A DNA stretch of 64,000 nt from Phascolarctobacterium sp. (GCA_030540395.1 JAUNWI010000002.1:1-64000), one strand, 5' to 3'; numbered from the stretch's first letter, positions 25,868 to 35,215 are shown. The notes: generated by a model not told the origin, from the letters alone. Translations and numbers: made by a program.

Positions 25868-27373
25868 TTACAGCAGCTCCTTGAAGCGTTTGTTCAGCTC
25901 TGCTTCAGCGTTATCAACTTTACTTTTTGCCTTAGCTTGCCATTCTTCTTGCTTGGTTAAGCGTTTTTGGGCTTCGCTGAGCATCAGCTGTAGCTCCTTA
26001 GGTTGAGGACCGCCCTTCACAGCCCTGTTGTGTACGATGGCCACGGGGTCAAGGCAGGAGCGGAACTCTGCTTCCGTCAAAGGCAAGCTTTGAGGCAGGG
26101 AGCTGTCTTCAGCGGCTAATTTAGCATATATTTTGCAAGCTTCTACGTAGGTGAAGGTTGCCGGAGTCACATCGTTCTGCCGAGCGTAGGTCACGATTTC
26201 CGAAGCAAAGTGGTGCCCAGTGCGGAAGGGTACTTCATATTTACGCATCAATAAATCGGCAATTTCTTGGGAGCAGGTCCAGTCCAGATTCAGCTCCTCC
26301 AAAGCTCGCTCCGGCTTCACCTCAAGTGCATTCAAAATGCGATTGAACTGCTTCACTACGCTGATAGTCTGCTTGGTGAGCTTGTCAGTACCGCGCAAGC
26401 GTCCATCCGCCATGCCAGCAGGAATGTTGTGCGCTCTAAAGGTACCCTCTACAGCTATACCTAACAAAGTGGAGCAATCGGTACGTGCACGATTGAGGAT
26501 GCCGGGGTTGCGCTTTTGGGGCATAGCGCTAGAAACATAGGTGTTGCCGTTGCCTTCATTGAGCAAAATCCAGGGTCGGGGTTGAGCGTATTGCTGCATA
26601 ATCTCTTCAATGAAACCACCAATATGAATAGCAATACTGCTGGAAATGCCGCCCATCTCAAGGGGAGCCTCCTGTGGGAAAACCTGTCCTGCATCGTAGG
26701 TATTATAGGCAATGCCATCAAAGCCCAATAAATGGGCCATTTTGTCACGATTCAAGGGCCAGCCGGTGCCGTTAAGCACGCAAGCTCCCATGGGAGAACG
26801 ATTGATTCTGGCATAATAGGCCTGCAGACGGTCCATATCGCGCGAAAAAGCGTCGTTATAAGCCAAAAGATAGTGAGCCAAGCTGTTGGGCTGGGCGGCA
26901 ACGCCGTTGGTATAATTGGGCAGCACAGTGTCCTGATTTTTCTCTGCTAAAGCCACTAAGCTGCGCTGCATGGTGTTCAGCTCTTGTGCCAGCTCCAATA
27001 GCTGCTCTCTTTGCATGGCCAGGCTAACAGTGGTCAGCATGTCCTGGCTGGAACGACCGGCGTGGAGCTTGGTAATTTCCGGCCCCGCTGCCTTGATAAG
27101 CAAGGGCTCGAAGGTAATGACCACATTGGGCCTTGCTCCATCGGGTTTGTCGCCCTGCTCCAAAACCGCTTCGATGCCCCGAGCAAAGCGGTGTCCTTGC
27201 TCCGGTGAGAGCAGTTTTTCCTCGGTATTGATGACAGCGGTAGCCTTGTTGATTTGGCCAAGCCAAAAGAAATTATCACGCTTTGCTGCTTCCGTGATAC
27301 CGCTCAAAGTCAATGCAGCTGCAAAGGCAGCCACGGATAAAGTTTTTCCTATAGAAAATGCTAGCCTGCGCAT
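25868..27373 (-). CDS. Secreted argininosuccinate-lyase-like protein
   Basis: Protein of 501 residues. It begins with a signal peptide (MRRLAFSIGKTLSVAAFAAA, probable cut after TEA near residue 29) that normal argininosuccinate lyases never have. The rest fits the fumarase/aspartase superfamily: HAGRSSQDM (104-112; HTGRSRND in lyases), YTNGVAAQP (154-162) and the signature SSAMPQKRNPG (281-291). The lyase THLQ histidine is Asn (N156) here, so chemistry may differ. A C-terminal charged helix follows. Divergent from malic enzyme and fumarase, so a link to extracytoplasmic fumarate production is possible but inferred. GGGAGG precedes the ATG. Confidence 0.8.
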   Translation of the reverse strand: MRRLAFSIGKTLSVAAFAAALTLSGITEAAKRDNFFWLGQINKATAVINTEEKLLSPEQGHRFARGIEAVLEQGDKPDGARPNVVITFEPLLIKAAGPEITKLHAGRSSQDMLTTVSLAMQREQLLELAQELNTMQRSLVALAEKNQDTVLPNYTNGVAAQPNSLAHYLLAYNDAFSRDMDRLQAYYARINRSPMGACVLNGTGWPLNRDKMAHLLGFDGIAYNTYDAGQVFPQEAPLEMGGISSSIAIHIGGFIEEIMQQYAQPRPWILLNEGNGNTYVSSAMPQKRNPGILNRARTDCSTLLGIAVEGTFRAHNIPAGMADGRLRGTDKLTKQTISVVKQFNRILNALEVKPERALEELNLDWTCSQEIADLLMRKYEVPFRTGHHFASEIVTYARQNDVTPATFTYVEACKIYAKLAAEDSSLPQSLPLTEAEFRSCLDPVAIVHNRAVKGGPQPKELQLMLSEAQKRLTKQEEWQAKAKSKVDNAEAELNKRFKELL

Positions 27374-27459
27374 ATCATAAGCCTCCCAAATGCAATTTTG
27401 TTAGGTACTATATTCGCTAAAAATGCTGTAAAACCTGCTAAGCAAGACACTAAGTGTGC

Positions 27460-27479
27460 AACGTAAAACTGCGACCAAA
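27460..27479. repeat. Partial third copy of the ATPase-flanking repeat
   Basis: AACGTAAAACTGCGACCAAA is identical to the reverse complement of the outer 20 bases at the right end of the 23435 palindrome plus its flank. The pairing arm is lost here; unrelated sequence follows. This shows the repeat is a family, not just a duplication around the ATPase. Confidence 0.8.
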
Positions 27480-27560
27480 GGGGACCCTTCAACATCCTGC
27501 AACATTCATTACAATAGTCTGACAAAAAAGTAAAATATGTTAAAACACTAAGATTTTACT

Positions 27561-27589
27561 TGCATTATCAGCGCACTTCATATACAATA
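27561..27589 (+). promoter_or_regulatory. Promoter of the malic enzyme-fumarase operon
   Basis: TTGCAT (27561-27566), 17-bp spacer, TACAAT (27584-27589), about 39 bp before the start codon. It overlaps a palindrome-like ATATACAATATAGTGTATAC that could be an operator. Confidence 0.55.
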
Positions 27590-27627
27590 TAGTGTATACT
27601 AATCAATACCTAATGGAGGGAAGTTTT

Positions 27628-28860
27628 ATGACCATGACATTACGTGAAGAGGCCCTGAAATTACATTTAGACAATAATGGTAAAATTGCCGTTAGCTGCA
27701 AGGTGCCCATTGCCAACCGCCATGATTTGGCTCTGGCTTATACCCCCGGTGTTGCTGAACCCTGCAAAGATATTAAAGAAGATAAAGGCTTGTCCTTTGA
27801 ATACACCTGCCGTGGCAACATGGTAGCCATCATCAGCGATGGTACCCGCGTGCTGGGCTTGGGTGATATCGGTCCTGAAGCTGCTATTCCTGTAATGGAA
27901 GGCAAGGCAGCTCTCTTCAAAACCTTTGGCGATGTGGACGCTGTTCCCGTTTGCCTGGGTACCAAGGACCCGGATGAATTCATCCGCACTGTGAAAATCT
28001 TAGAGCCCAACTATGCTGGCATCAACCTTGAGGATATTTCCTCTCCCAAATGCTATGATATTGAAGACCGTCTGAAGGAAATCGCTGATATTCCTGTTTT
28101 CCATGATGACCAACACGGCACTGCTATCGCTTGCTGCAGCGCAGTAATCGGTGCTCTGCGTTATGTGAAGAAGGATTTCCGCACTGCTCGCTTCGTAGTT
28201 AACGGCTGCGGCGCTGCAGGCTCTGCGATTGGTCGCCTGTTGGTGAACATGGGTGCTCAAAATGTAATCATGGTTGACCGTTGGGGCATTCTCTATGACG
28301 GCATCGACCAAAAGCTGGACCGCATCCAAGCACAATTGGCTAAGACCACCAATAAGGAAGGCCTGCGTGGCACCTTGGTTGAGGCTGCCAAGGGCGCTGA
28401 CGTTTTGATTGGCGTATCCGCTCCCAACGTATTTACAAAAGAAATCATGCAAAGCATGGCTGAAAAGAACATTGTTTTCGCACTGGCTAACCCGGTTCCC
28501 GAAACCAGCTATGATGCTGCTAAGGAAGCAGGCGTAACCGTTGCCGGCACCGGCCGCAGCGATAGACCGAACCAAGTTAACAACGTATCCGTATTCCCCG
28601 GCGTCTTCCGCGGTGCCATCGACGTGCGCGCTAAGGCTATTACCGAGGAAATGAAGGTAGCGGCAGTATTTGCTATCGCTGAATTGATTGATGAAAAGGA
28701 TCTGCGCGAGGACTATGTTGTTCCTGATGCCTTCGACCCCCGTCTGGCTCCCGCTGTAGCTGCTGCTGTAGCTAAGGTTGCCATCGAAAGTGGTCTGGCA
28801 CGCAAAATCGTGGACCCGGAAGAGGTAAAGGCCAACACTGCTAAACGCCTCGCTCGTTAA
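27628..28860 (+). CDS. Malic enzyme, short NAD-type
   Basis: Protein of 410 residues that decarboxylates malate to pyruvate. It is the short bacterial form of malic enzyme: [12 protein letters not shown] at about residue 35, [15 protein letters not shown] and the DDQHGTAIA segment with metal ligands, and [15 protein letters not shown] in the dinucleotide fold. ATG at 27628 has GGAGGG 7 bp before it; the upstream in-frame ATG at 27592 lies at the promoter. Followed after 11 bp by fumarase, so fumarate to malate to pyruvate is encoded in one operon. Confidence 0.93.
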   Translation: MTMTLREEALKLHLDNNGKIAVSCKVPIANRHDLALAYTPGVAEPCKDIKEDKGLSFEYTCRGNMVAIISDGTRVLGLGDIGPEAAIPVMEGKAALFKTFGDVDAVPVCLGTKDPDEFIRTVKILEPNYAGINLEDISSPKCYDIEDRLKEIADIPVFHDDQHGTAIACCSAVIGALRYVKKDFRTARFVVNGCGAAGSAIGRLLVNMGAQNVIMVDRWGILYDGIDQKLDRIQAQLAKTTNKEGLRGTLVEAAKGADVLIGVSAPNVFTKEIMQSMAEKNIVFALANPVPETSYDAAKEAGVTVAGTGRSDRPNQVNNVSVFPGVFRGAIDVRAKAITEEMKVAAVFAIAELIDEKDLREDYVVPDAFDPRLAPAVAAAVAKVAIESGLARKIVDPEEVKANTAKRLAR

Positions 28861-28871
28861 GGAGGAAATAA

Positions 28872-29717
28872 ATGAGAGAAATTAATGTTAGTGAAGTAAC
28901 TAGCACCGTTGCTAAGCTGTGCATGGATTCCTGCTACTACCTGCCGGAAGCAGTGAAGAATAAGATTCGCGCTGCTGCTGTAACCGAAGAATCCCCTTTG
29001 GGTAAGGAAATCCTGAATACTTTGATTGAAAACTTTGAGCTGGCCCAAAAGAAGGCTGTGCCCCTGTGCCAAGACACCGGTCTGACCGTTGTCTTCATTG
29101 AGATTGGCCAAGAGGTACATTTTGTAGGCGGAGATTTGTATGAAGCAATCCATGCAGGCGTGGCTCGCGGCTATGTGGATGGCTATCTGCGTAAATCCTC
29201 CGTGGGCGACCCTGTCTTTGACCGCAAGAACAGCGGTGACAATACTCCGGCCATCATCCACACCAAGATTGTCCCCGGTGACAAGGTAAAAATGGTGGTA
29301 TGTCCCAAGGGCTGTGGCAGCGAGAACATGGGCGCTTTGAAGATGCTCAAGCCTGCTGACGGCGTGGAAGGCATCAAAAAGTTTGTAGTCGATACCGTAC
29401 GTGCAGCAGGTCCCAACCCCTGTCCGCCCATCACTGTGGGCGTGGGCATTGGCGGTAACATGGAGCAGGCAGCTATTTTGGCAAAATATGCTCTGACTCG
29501 CCAGCTGGGTGAGCACAATGCTGACCCTCGCTATGCAGCACTGGAGGACGAACTCTTAGAGCTGGTCAACAACACTGGTGTTGGTCCTTCCGGCTTGGGT
29601 GGCAGAACTACTGCCTTGGGCGTGAATGTAGAGTTTACCCATACCCATATTGGCGGTATGCCCTGCGCAGTTAACCTGAACTGCCATCAGGCACGTCGTG
29701 CGGAAGCAGAAATATAA
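28872..29717 (+). CDS. Class I fumarase/tartrate-dehydratase-type, alpha subunit
   Basis: Protein of 281 residues, the iron-sulfur half of a two-subunit class I fumarase. The three cluster cysteines are visible in PLCQDTG, PKGCGSENMG and NPCPPITVGVGIGG. It interconverts fumarate and malate, and is oxygen-sensitive in known enzymes. The same subunits serve in L-tartrate dehydratase, but the malic enzyme beside it favours fumarase. GGAGG precedes the ATG. Confidence 0.92.
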   Translation: MREINVSEVTSTVAKLCMDSCYYLPEAVKNKIRAAAVTEESPLGKEILNTLIENFELAQKKAVPLCQDTGLTVVFIEIGQEVHFVGGDLYEAIHAGVARGYVDGYLRKSSVGDPVFDRKNSGDNTPAIIHTKIVPGDKVKMVVCPKGCGSENMGALKMLKPADGVEGIKKFVVDTVRAAGPNPCPPITVGVGIGGNMEQAAILAKYALTRQLGEHNADPRYAALEDELLELVNNTGVGPSGLGGRTTALGVNVEFTHTHIGGMPCAVNLNCHQARRAEAEI

Positions 29718-29730
29718 GGAGGGCGCGCAG

Positions 29731-30297
29731 ATGAGTGAACAAGCAACTATCAAATATGTTCAAGCACCTCTGACTGCTGAAACTATTAAGGATTTGCACG
29801 CAGGCGATGTAGTACGCATCTCCGGTTACATTTATACCGCTCGCGATGCTGCTCACAAGCGTTTGTATGAAGCTTTGGGTCGTGGCGAAAAGCTGCCCTT
29901 GGATTTAAAGGATAATGTGATTTACTATGTGGGCCCCACTCCGGCTAAACCCGGCGAGGTAGTGGGCAGTGCTGGTCCTACCACCAGTGGCCGCATGGAT
30001 AAATACACTCCCACCATGATTGAACAGGGTATGCGCGGAATGATTGGCAAGGGCTTGCGCAGCCAAGAAGTAATTGACGCTTGCGTAAAGCATGGCGCAG
30101 TTTATTTCGTAGCTGTAGGTGGTGCTGCAGCCGTTATTGCCCAATCCATCCAAAGTGAAACCATGATTGCCTACGAAGACCTGGGCCCCGAGGCTATTCG
30201 CCGTTATGAGGTTAAGGATTTCCCGGCCATCGTGTGCATCGATGCTGAGGGCAACGACTTCTATAAGGTTGGCATTGCTAAATACAGCAAAGAGTAA
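29731..30297 (+). CDS. Class I fumarase/tartrate-dehydratase-type, beta subunit
   Basis: Protein of 188 residues, the partner of the alpha subunit, holding the substrate-binding GPTTSGRMDKYTP segment and IGKGLRSQEV. Start ATG at 29731 (MSEQATIKYVQ) is supported by AAGGAGGGC; an in-frame ATG at 29698 lies inside the alpha gene. The two subunits are 13 bp apart. Confidence 0.93.
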   Translation: MSEQATIKYVQAPLTAETIKDLHAGDVVRISGYIYTARDAAHKRLYEALGRGEKLPLDLKDNVIYYVGPTPAKPGEVVGSAGPTTSGRMDKYTPTMIEQGMRGMIGKGLRSQEVIDACVKHGAVYFVAVGGAAAVIAQSIQSETMIAYEDLGPEAIRRYEVKDFPAIVCIDAEGNDFYKVGIAKYSKE

Positions 30298-30310
30298 CAA
30301 ATATTACAGA

Positions 30311-30344
30311 ATTGGGATGGCAAATTGCCGTCCCAATTTTTTTA
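30311..30344 (+). terminator. Terminator of the malic enzyme-fumarase operon
   Basis: Stem ATTGGGATGGCAA/TTGCCGTCCCAAT (one mismatch), then seven or more T. It begins 13 bp after the stop. Confidence 0.92.
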
Positions 30345-30354
30345 GAATTTAATA

Positions 30355-30383
30355 TTGACAAAATTAGTAGGCAATGGTATATT
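30355..30383 (+). promoter_or_regulatory. Strong sigma-A-type promoter of metQ
   Basis: TTGACA (30355-30360), 17-bp spacer, TATATT (30378-30383), 41 bp before the start codon. The short leader leaves no room for an S-box or T-box. Confidence 0.8.
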
Positions 30384-30424
30384 ACAGTCATTCGCTTATG
30401 GTGTATCAAAAAAAGGAGTGAATA

Positions 30425-31246
30425 ATGATGAAAAAATTATTGATTGGTGCGCTGGCTTTGGCTAGCATCGCTGTAATTGCTGCCGGCTGCGGTGGCGAGA
30501 AAAAAGCAGCTCCCGCTGCTGACAAAAAGGTTGCTCTGAAGGTTGGTGCAACCGCTGTTCCTCATGCTGAAATCTTGAACCACATTAAAGCTGGTCTGGC
30601 TAAGGATGGCGTGAACATGGAAGTAATCGAATTCAGCGATTATGTAAAACCCAATCTGTCCTTGAACGACAAGGAGTTGGATGCCAACTTCTTCCAACAT
30701 GAGCCCTATCTGAACAAATTTGTTGCTGAGCGCAAAATGAACCTGATTAGCGCTGGCAAGGTTCACATTGAGCCCATGGGCATTTATTCCAAGAAGATTA
30801 AAGACATCAAGGCTGTTCCCAACGGCGCTAAGATTGCTATCCCCAACGATCCCACCAACGGTGGCCGTGCTCTGGCTATCCTGGAAAGCGCTAAGCTGCT
30901 GAAGCTGAAGGAAGGCGTAGGCGTTAACGCAACTGTTGGCGATATCACCGGCAACGACAAGAAGCTGAATATCGTGGAAATCGAAGCTGCTCTGCTGCCC
31001 CGTTCCATGGACGACGTGGATCTGTCCGTAATCAACTCCAATTTTGCTATGGAAGCTAAGCTGAATCCGGTGAAGGATTCCCTGTTCACCGAGCCCAAGG
31101 AATCTCCCTATGCTAACATCGTAGCTGTTCGCAAAGGCGATGAAAAGCGTCCGGAAATCCAAAAGCTGATGAAGGCTCTGCAATCCCCCGAAGTTAAGAA
31201 ATTCATCGAAGAAAAATACAAGGGTGCTGTAGTTCCTGCATTCTGA
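30425..31246 (+). CDS. metQ: MetQ/NlpA-family substrate-binding lipoprotein
   Basis: Protein of 273 residues. A signal peptide ends in AAGC (Cys near residue 22), to be lipidated by Lgt, which is encoded in this window. The mature part matches MetQ: VGATAVPHAEIL, LNDKELDANFFQHEPYL, AIPNDPTNGGRAL and the C-terminal EEKYKGAVVPAF. Members bind methionine for the MetNI transporter, but some bind other ligands. No metN or metI is nearby, so the partner must lie elsewhere. A second ATG at 30428 is an equal start candidate. Confidence 0.88.
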   Translation: MMKKLLIGALALASIAVIAAGCGGEKKAAPAADKKVALKVGATAVPHAEILNHIKAGLAKDGVNMEVIEFSDYVKPNLSLNDKELDANFFQHEPYLNKFVAERKMNLISAGKVHIEPMGIYSKKIKDIKAVPNGAKIAIPNDPTNGGRALAILESAKLLKLKEGVGVNATVGDITGNDKKLNIVEIEAALLPRSMDDVDLSVINSNFAMEAKLNPVKDSLFTEPKESPYANIVAVRKGDEKRPEIQKLMKALQSPEVKKFIEEKYKGAVVPAF

Positions 31247-31258
31247 TTAAAAATGTGC

Positions 31259-31288
31259 AAGCCCGGCTGCGCCAAGCAGTCGGGCTTT
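31259..31288 (+). terminator. Terminator after metQ
   Basis: Stem AAGCCCGGCTGC/GCAGTCGGGCTT (one mismatch) around CCAA or a similar tetraloop, then TTTCT. It ends a few bases before the sfsA ribosome-binding site. Confidence 0.87.
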
Positions 31289-31304
31289 TCTCATGAGGTG
31301 CATT

Positions 31305-32102
31305 ATGAAGTATGCAAATATCATGCAGGGAGTCTTCCTTGCGCGCCCTAATCGCTTTATTGCCCATGTGGAAATTGCAGGTCGTGAGGAAATTGTACAC
31401 GTGAAAAACACCGGACGCTGCAAGGAGCTCTTGGTGCCTGGGGCCACAGTGTACGTGCAGCACTTTCCTGAGGGCAAGCGCAAAACTAAATATGACTTAA
31501 TTGCGGTGGAGAAGGTGGTGGAAAGCTTAACTCAATATGCGGGTGAAGCTACTTATGGTGCTGTGGCATGCGATGGCGCTTCTGATAGTGGTGGCGTAAT
31601 ACATTCTACGCCAACAAATAAACAGCCCACTTTGCTCATCAACATGGACTCCCAAGCGCCCAATAAAGTGGTGCAGGAGTGGCTCGTGGCCCAAGAGCCC
31701 TTTGGGAAAATCACCTATCTTAAGCCCGAATGTAAGCATGGTGACTCCCGCTTTGACTTTTATTTGGAAACAGAAACGCGAAAGATGTTCATTGAAGTAA
31801 AGGGCGTGACCTTAGAAGAAAATGGTGTGGTCATGTTCCCGGATGCTCCCACGGAGCGGGGCGTGAAGCATGTGCAGGAGCTGTGCCACTGCCTAAAAGA
31901 GGATTATGAGGCAGCGATAATTTTCGTTGTACAAATGAGTGGCATGCGCTATTTCACGCCTAATAGACGCACTCATTTGGCCTTCGCCGAGGCGTTGGAA
32001 AGGGCGGAGGCCTGCGGTGTACGCATGCTGGCGTTAAGCTGTGCGGTAACCCCCGACTCTTTAGCAATAAATGGCGAGATACCTATACATTTGGCAGGGT
32101 GA
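31305..32102 (+). CDS. sfsA: SfsA family protein
   Basis: Protein of 265 residues. Motifs of SfsA are RPNRFIAHVE, VHVKNTGRCKELL, SRFDFYLE and IEVKGVTLEENGV, with the SfsA nuclease-like core and PDAPTERGVKH. The family was named for sugar-fermentation stimulation in E. coli and has a DNA-binding or nuclease-like fold; the biochemical role is not settled. A short insertion (about residues 80-100) lengthens it. ATG at 31305 follows GAGGTG. Confidence 0.92.
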   Translation: MKYANIMQGVFLARPNRFIAHVEIAGREEIVHVKNTGRCKELLVPGATVYVQHFPEGKRKTKYDLIAVEKVVESLTQYAGEATYGAVACDGASDSGGVIHSTPTNKQPTLLINMDSQAPNKVVQEWLVAQEPFGKITYLKPECKHGDSRFDFYLETETRKMFIEVKGVTLEENGVVMFPDAPTERGVKHVQELCHCLKEDYEAAIIFVVQMSGMRYFTPNRRTHLAFAEALERAEACGVRMLALSCAVTPDSLAINGEIPIHLAG

Positions 32103-32211
32103 TGTGCTATACTTTAGAGAGCAGTGTGAGCTAGAAACGTAATCCAATGTGGCTTTGTTTAGCTTTGAACACAGTTAGGCTCACGCCATTTTCAAGTAAA
32201 CGAGGTTAATT

Positions 32212-33435
32212 ATGCGCAACTTTGCAAAGTTTTTTATTACTCCTAAGGGAGAACGAGCTGCTCGCAATGGGCATCCTTGGGTTTTTGGTGAAGAAGTGAC
32301 CAAGGTAGAAGGCAGCTATACTAATGGTGATTTAGTAGATGTAGTGACCAACAAAGGGAAATATTTGGGCACGGGCTTTGTGAACGACAAGTCCAAGATT
32401 CGCGTGCGCATTATTTCCACCAATACCAATGATAAATTTGATGAGGCCTTTTGGGAGCGCCGTTTGCGCTATGCACTGGAATATCGTCGCACGGTCATGG
32501 GTGAGACGGACTTCAAGTGCTGTCGCCTGATTTTTGGCGAAGCGGACCAATTTCCGGGCCTTACGGTGGATCGCTTTAACGATTTACTAGTGACCCAAAC
32601 CCTGTCCTTGGGCATCGAGCTACGCAAGGAAATGCTCTTTAACCTGCTCATCAAGATTTTGCAGGAGATGGGCGAGAACATTCGCGGTTTGTTCGAGCGC
32701 AACGATGTGAAGCTTCGTCTGCTGGAGGGTATGCAGGAGGGCAAGAACTGGTTCGAGACCCCGCTATTGCCCAATCATGGCGAGGTAACTACAGAAATCA
32801 TAGAAAACGGCATCAAATACACGGTGGATGTGGAAAATGGCCAAAAAACTGGCTTCTTTTTGGACCAAAAATATAATCGTCAGGCCGTAGCCAAAATTGC
32901 CAAGGGCAAGCATGTCCTCGACTGCTTTACTCACACAGGCAGCTTTGCCCTCAATGCTGCTCAAGGTGGTGCAGCCAGCGTGACAGCAGTAGATATCAGT
33001 GCGGAAGCCGTGCGCATGGCGGACCATAACGCCAAAATCAACGGCTTTGACCACGTGATGAAGGGCCTTGAGGCCAATGTTTTTGATTTGCTCAGCGAGC
33101 TTTTCAACAACCATTCCCATGCCTATGACTTCATCATTCTAGACCCGCCAGCTTTTACCAAGTCCGGCAGCACGGTGAAGAACGCAATTCGTGGCTACAA
33201 GGAAATCAACCTCAAGGCTATGAAGCTGCTGCCCCGGGGTGGTTATTTGGCCACCTGCTCCTGCTCCCACTTCATGAAGGAGGAGCTTTTTGTGGAGATG
33301 CTCAAGGACGCCGCTCATGATGCCAATGTGTCCTTGCGCCAAATCGAAGCGCGCCAGCAGGCTCCCGACCATCCCATTTTGTGGAATGTGCCCGAGACCT
33401 ACTATCTCAAATTTTATATCTTCCAAGTGGTGTAA
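32212..33435 (+). CDS. RlmI-type 23S rRNA cytosine methyltransferase
   Basis: Protein of 407 residues: N-terminal PUA domain (about 1-80; GHPWVFGEEV), a central RlmI domain, and a class I methyltransferase fold with DCFTHTGSFAL (SAM loop near residue 238) and ILDPPAF at the catalytic region. E. coli RlmI methylates C1962 of 23S rRNA; this protein is a homologue of that group, but the exact target is not proven. Ribosome-binding site is a weak GAGG. A 110-bp leader contains GTGAGC/GCTCAC arms. Confidence 0.87.
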   Translation: MRNFAKFFITPKGERAARNGHPWVFGEEVTKVEGSYTNGDLVDVVTNKGKYLGTGFVNDKSKIRVRIISTNTNDKFDEAFWERRLRYALEYRRTVMGETDFKCCRLIFGEADQFPGLTVDRFNDLLVTQTLSLGIELRKEMLFNLLIKILQEMGENIRGLFERNDVKLRLLEGMQEGKNWFETPLLPNHGEVTTEIIENGIKYTVDVENGQKTGFFLDQKYNRQAVAKIAKGKHVLDCFTHTGSFALNAAQGGAASVTAVDISAEAVRMADHNAKINGFDHVMKGLEANVFDLLSELFNNHSHAYDFIILDPPAFTKSGSTVKNAIRGYKEINLKAMKLLPRGGYLATCSCSHFMKEELFVEMLKDAAHDANVSLRQIEARQQAPDHPILWNVPETYYLKFYIFQVV

Positions 33436-33440
33436 AAATT

Positions 33441-33476
33441 TAGCCCAGCTGTCAGTGACGGTTGGGCTTTTTTGCA
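33441..33476 (+). terminator. Terminator after the methyltransferase gene
   Basis: Stem AGCCCAGCTGTCA/TGACGGTTGGGCT (imperfect) followed by six T. Confidence 0.85.
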
Positions 33477-33557
33477 TAGTGACGAAGAGAAAAATGCGTA
33501 GCAAGGGACTTTTAGTGATATAATAGAGTAAAAGTGTATTGCAAGGGAGGTAATTAT

Positions 33558-34673
33558 ATGCTGGCATTGGAGGGTATTCGTGTCCTGGATATGTCGCGGC
33601 TGTTGCCGGGACCATATTGCACCATGCTGTTGGCAGATTTTGGGGCGGAGGTCATCAAAATCGAGGAGCCCAAGCAGGGGGACTATTCCCGCACCTTTCC
33701 GCCCTTTCTCAAGGATTTTGGCTATTGGCATTTGCAGCTCAATCGCAACAAAAAGAGCGTGACACTGGACTTGAAGAGCGAGGTTGGTCGCCAAAAGTTT
33801 TTGGAGCTGGTGCGCACGGCGGACGTGGTGGTGGAGAGCTATCGTCCCGGCGTGCTGAAGAAGCTGGGCGTGGACTACGAGGTGGCCAGCAAAATTAATC
33901 CCAAGATTATTTATTGCAGTCTTTCCGGCTATGGCAGCAAGGGACCACTGGCCAAGCAAGCGGACCATGATATTGGCTATGTGAGCCTTGCGGGCATCAC
34001 GGCCATGAGTGGCGAGGGCAACGGGGGCAAGCCCGCCATCCCCGGCGTGCTCATGGCGGATATGAACGCGGCTTTGTCCGCCGGCATGGCCATCATGATT
34101 GCTTTGCGTCATGCGGAGCGCACAGGCGAAGGGCAAGAAATCGATATTTCCCTCTATAATGTGGCCATGACCTTGATGCCGGGGGCAGCCAGCCTGTATT
34201 TTGGCAGTGGCTTCGTGGCTCAGCGGGGCAATAATTGGCTCACAGGCGCCAACGCCAACTATAATATATATCGCACCAAGGATGGTCGTTACGTTTCCGT
34301 GGGCTGCTTGGAGAAAAAGTTTTGGAGCAATCTGTGTCGGGTGCTGCAGCGGGTGGACATGATTGATTTGGTGGACGATGCGAAGAATCATCCCTATTTG
34401 GAGCAGCAGCTGACCCAAGAGTTCGCCAAGCGCACCATGTCCGAATGGGAAGCGATGCTTGCGGGCAAGGACACCTGCGTGACGCCGGTGCTCAATTTTG
34501 ATGAAGCCGTGGCAGCGGAGCAGACGAAGGCCAATGACATGGTGCTCACAGTTGAGGACGAGGAGCTGGGAACATACCAGCAGCTGGGCTTTGCCTTGAA
34601 GCTGAGCAAGACGCCTGCATCCTTACGTAAGCGTGCGCCACGTTTAGGTGAGAATAATAAAGATTATCTATAA
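33558..34673 (+). CDS. CaiB/BaiF family CoA transferase
   Basis: Protein of 371 residues of class III CoA transferases: RVLDMSRLLPGPYCTMLLAD at the N-terminus, EEPKQGDYSR, NRNKKSVTLDLK, and the catalytic Asp in ADMNAALSAG near residue 167. Such enzymes move CoA between carboxylic acids (formyl-CoA/oxalate, carnitine, benzylsuccinate, mesaconyl and others). No neighbour gives a substrate. ATG at 33558 has GGGAGGT upstream; an earlier in-frame ATG at 33534 does not. Confidence 0.88.
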   Translation: MLALEGIRVLDMSRLLPGPYCTMLLADFGAEVIKIEEPKQGDYSRTFPPFLKDFGYWHLQLNRNKKSVTLDLKSEVGRQKFLELVRTADVVVESYRPGVLKKLGVDYEVASKINPKIIYCSLSGYGSKGPLAKQADHDIGYVSLAGITAMSGEGNGGKPAIPGVLMADMNAALSAGMAIMIALRHAERTGEGQEIDISLYNVAMTLMPGAASLYFGSGFVAQRGNNWLTGANANYNIYRTKDGRYVSVGCLEKKFWSNLCRVLQRVDMIDLVDDAKNHPYLEQQLTQEFAKRTMSEWEAMLAGKDTCVTPVLNFDEAVAAEQTKANDMVLTVEDEELGTYQQLGFALKLSKTPASLRKRAPRLGENNKDYL

Positions 34674-34677
34674 AGAA

Positions 34678-34712
34678 AAACACCGCTATCCAAGGAATGG
34701 GTAGCGGTGTTT
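34678..34712. terminator. Bidirectional terminator
   Basis: AAACACCGCTATCC pairs with GGGTAGCGGTGTTT (one mismatch), between the convergent CoA transferase and PepSY genes. Confidence 0.85.
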
Positions 34713-34723
34713 GCGCTTCTAAA

Positions 34724-35215
34724 TTAGAATTGATACTTCAGTTCTTTTTCAAAAATGACGCCTGTTTCAGGGTTGATGGTATAGTTGCCACGTACGCCTG
34801 GAGCGGTGAATTTTACTTCGTATTCATACAGACCATTGTCGCGGTCCAGCTCAATTTTGCTGAAAACAGCTTGAGGATATTCCTTCATAACGAGGGCTTG
34901 CACATCGCCGGCGCTGAGCACGATTTTGCTGCTGCCCATCATGGTTTTGGCATCCATGGAATATTCCTTGATGGCGCCGTTGCTTTGCAGAACATCAATT
35001 TCGTATTCAGTATTGGTAGCATTATCATAGAATTTAACTTCAAAATAAGGAGTGAGCTTGTGCATCTCCATTTTCGTCATAATATGAGTGCTGGAAGTGG
35101 GTACTTCCTTGGCAGCAATAGCCTTAGCTTCGTCAGCAGAAATGGCTGCAAAAGCAGTGGCGGAAAAAGCAAGAGTTGCTAAACCAGTTACGATAGCAGT
35201 AGTCATTTTTTTCAT
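34724..35215 (-). CDS. Exported protein with two PepSY domains
   Basis: Protein of 163 residues with a signal peptide (MKKMTTAIVTGLATLAFSAT, cut after AFA) and two PepSY-like repeats: ISADEAKAIAAKEVP... (about 25-90) and LSAGDVQALVMKEYPQ... (about 100-160), each ending in a strand with YEIDV or YEYEVKF and a GxI turn. PepSY domains are thought to inhibit or bind proteases outside the membrane; no peptidase is adjacent. AGGAGGTCC-type site in the leader supports the start. Confidence 0.85.
   Translation of the reverse strand: MKKMTTAIVTGLATLAFSATAFAAISADEAKAIAAKEVPTSSTHIMTKMEMHKLTPYFEVKFYDNATNTEYEIDVLQSNGAIKEYSMDAKTMMGSSKIVLSAGDVQALVMKEYPQAVFSKIELDRDNGLYEYEVKFTAPGVRGNYTINPETGVIFEKELKYQF

Noticed and set aside
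30425-31246. Methionine riboswitch (S-box, T-box) before metQ
   Set aside because: The promoter leaves a leader of only about 35 nt, too short for either element.
33414-34418. 334-codon minus-strand frame opposite the CoA transferase
   Set aside because: The plus-strand CaiB/BaiF motifs are intact. The His/Gln/Ile-rich minus frame is the typical shadow of such a coding sequence.
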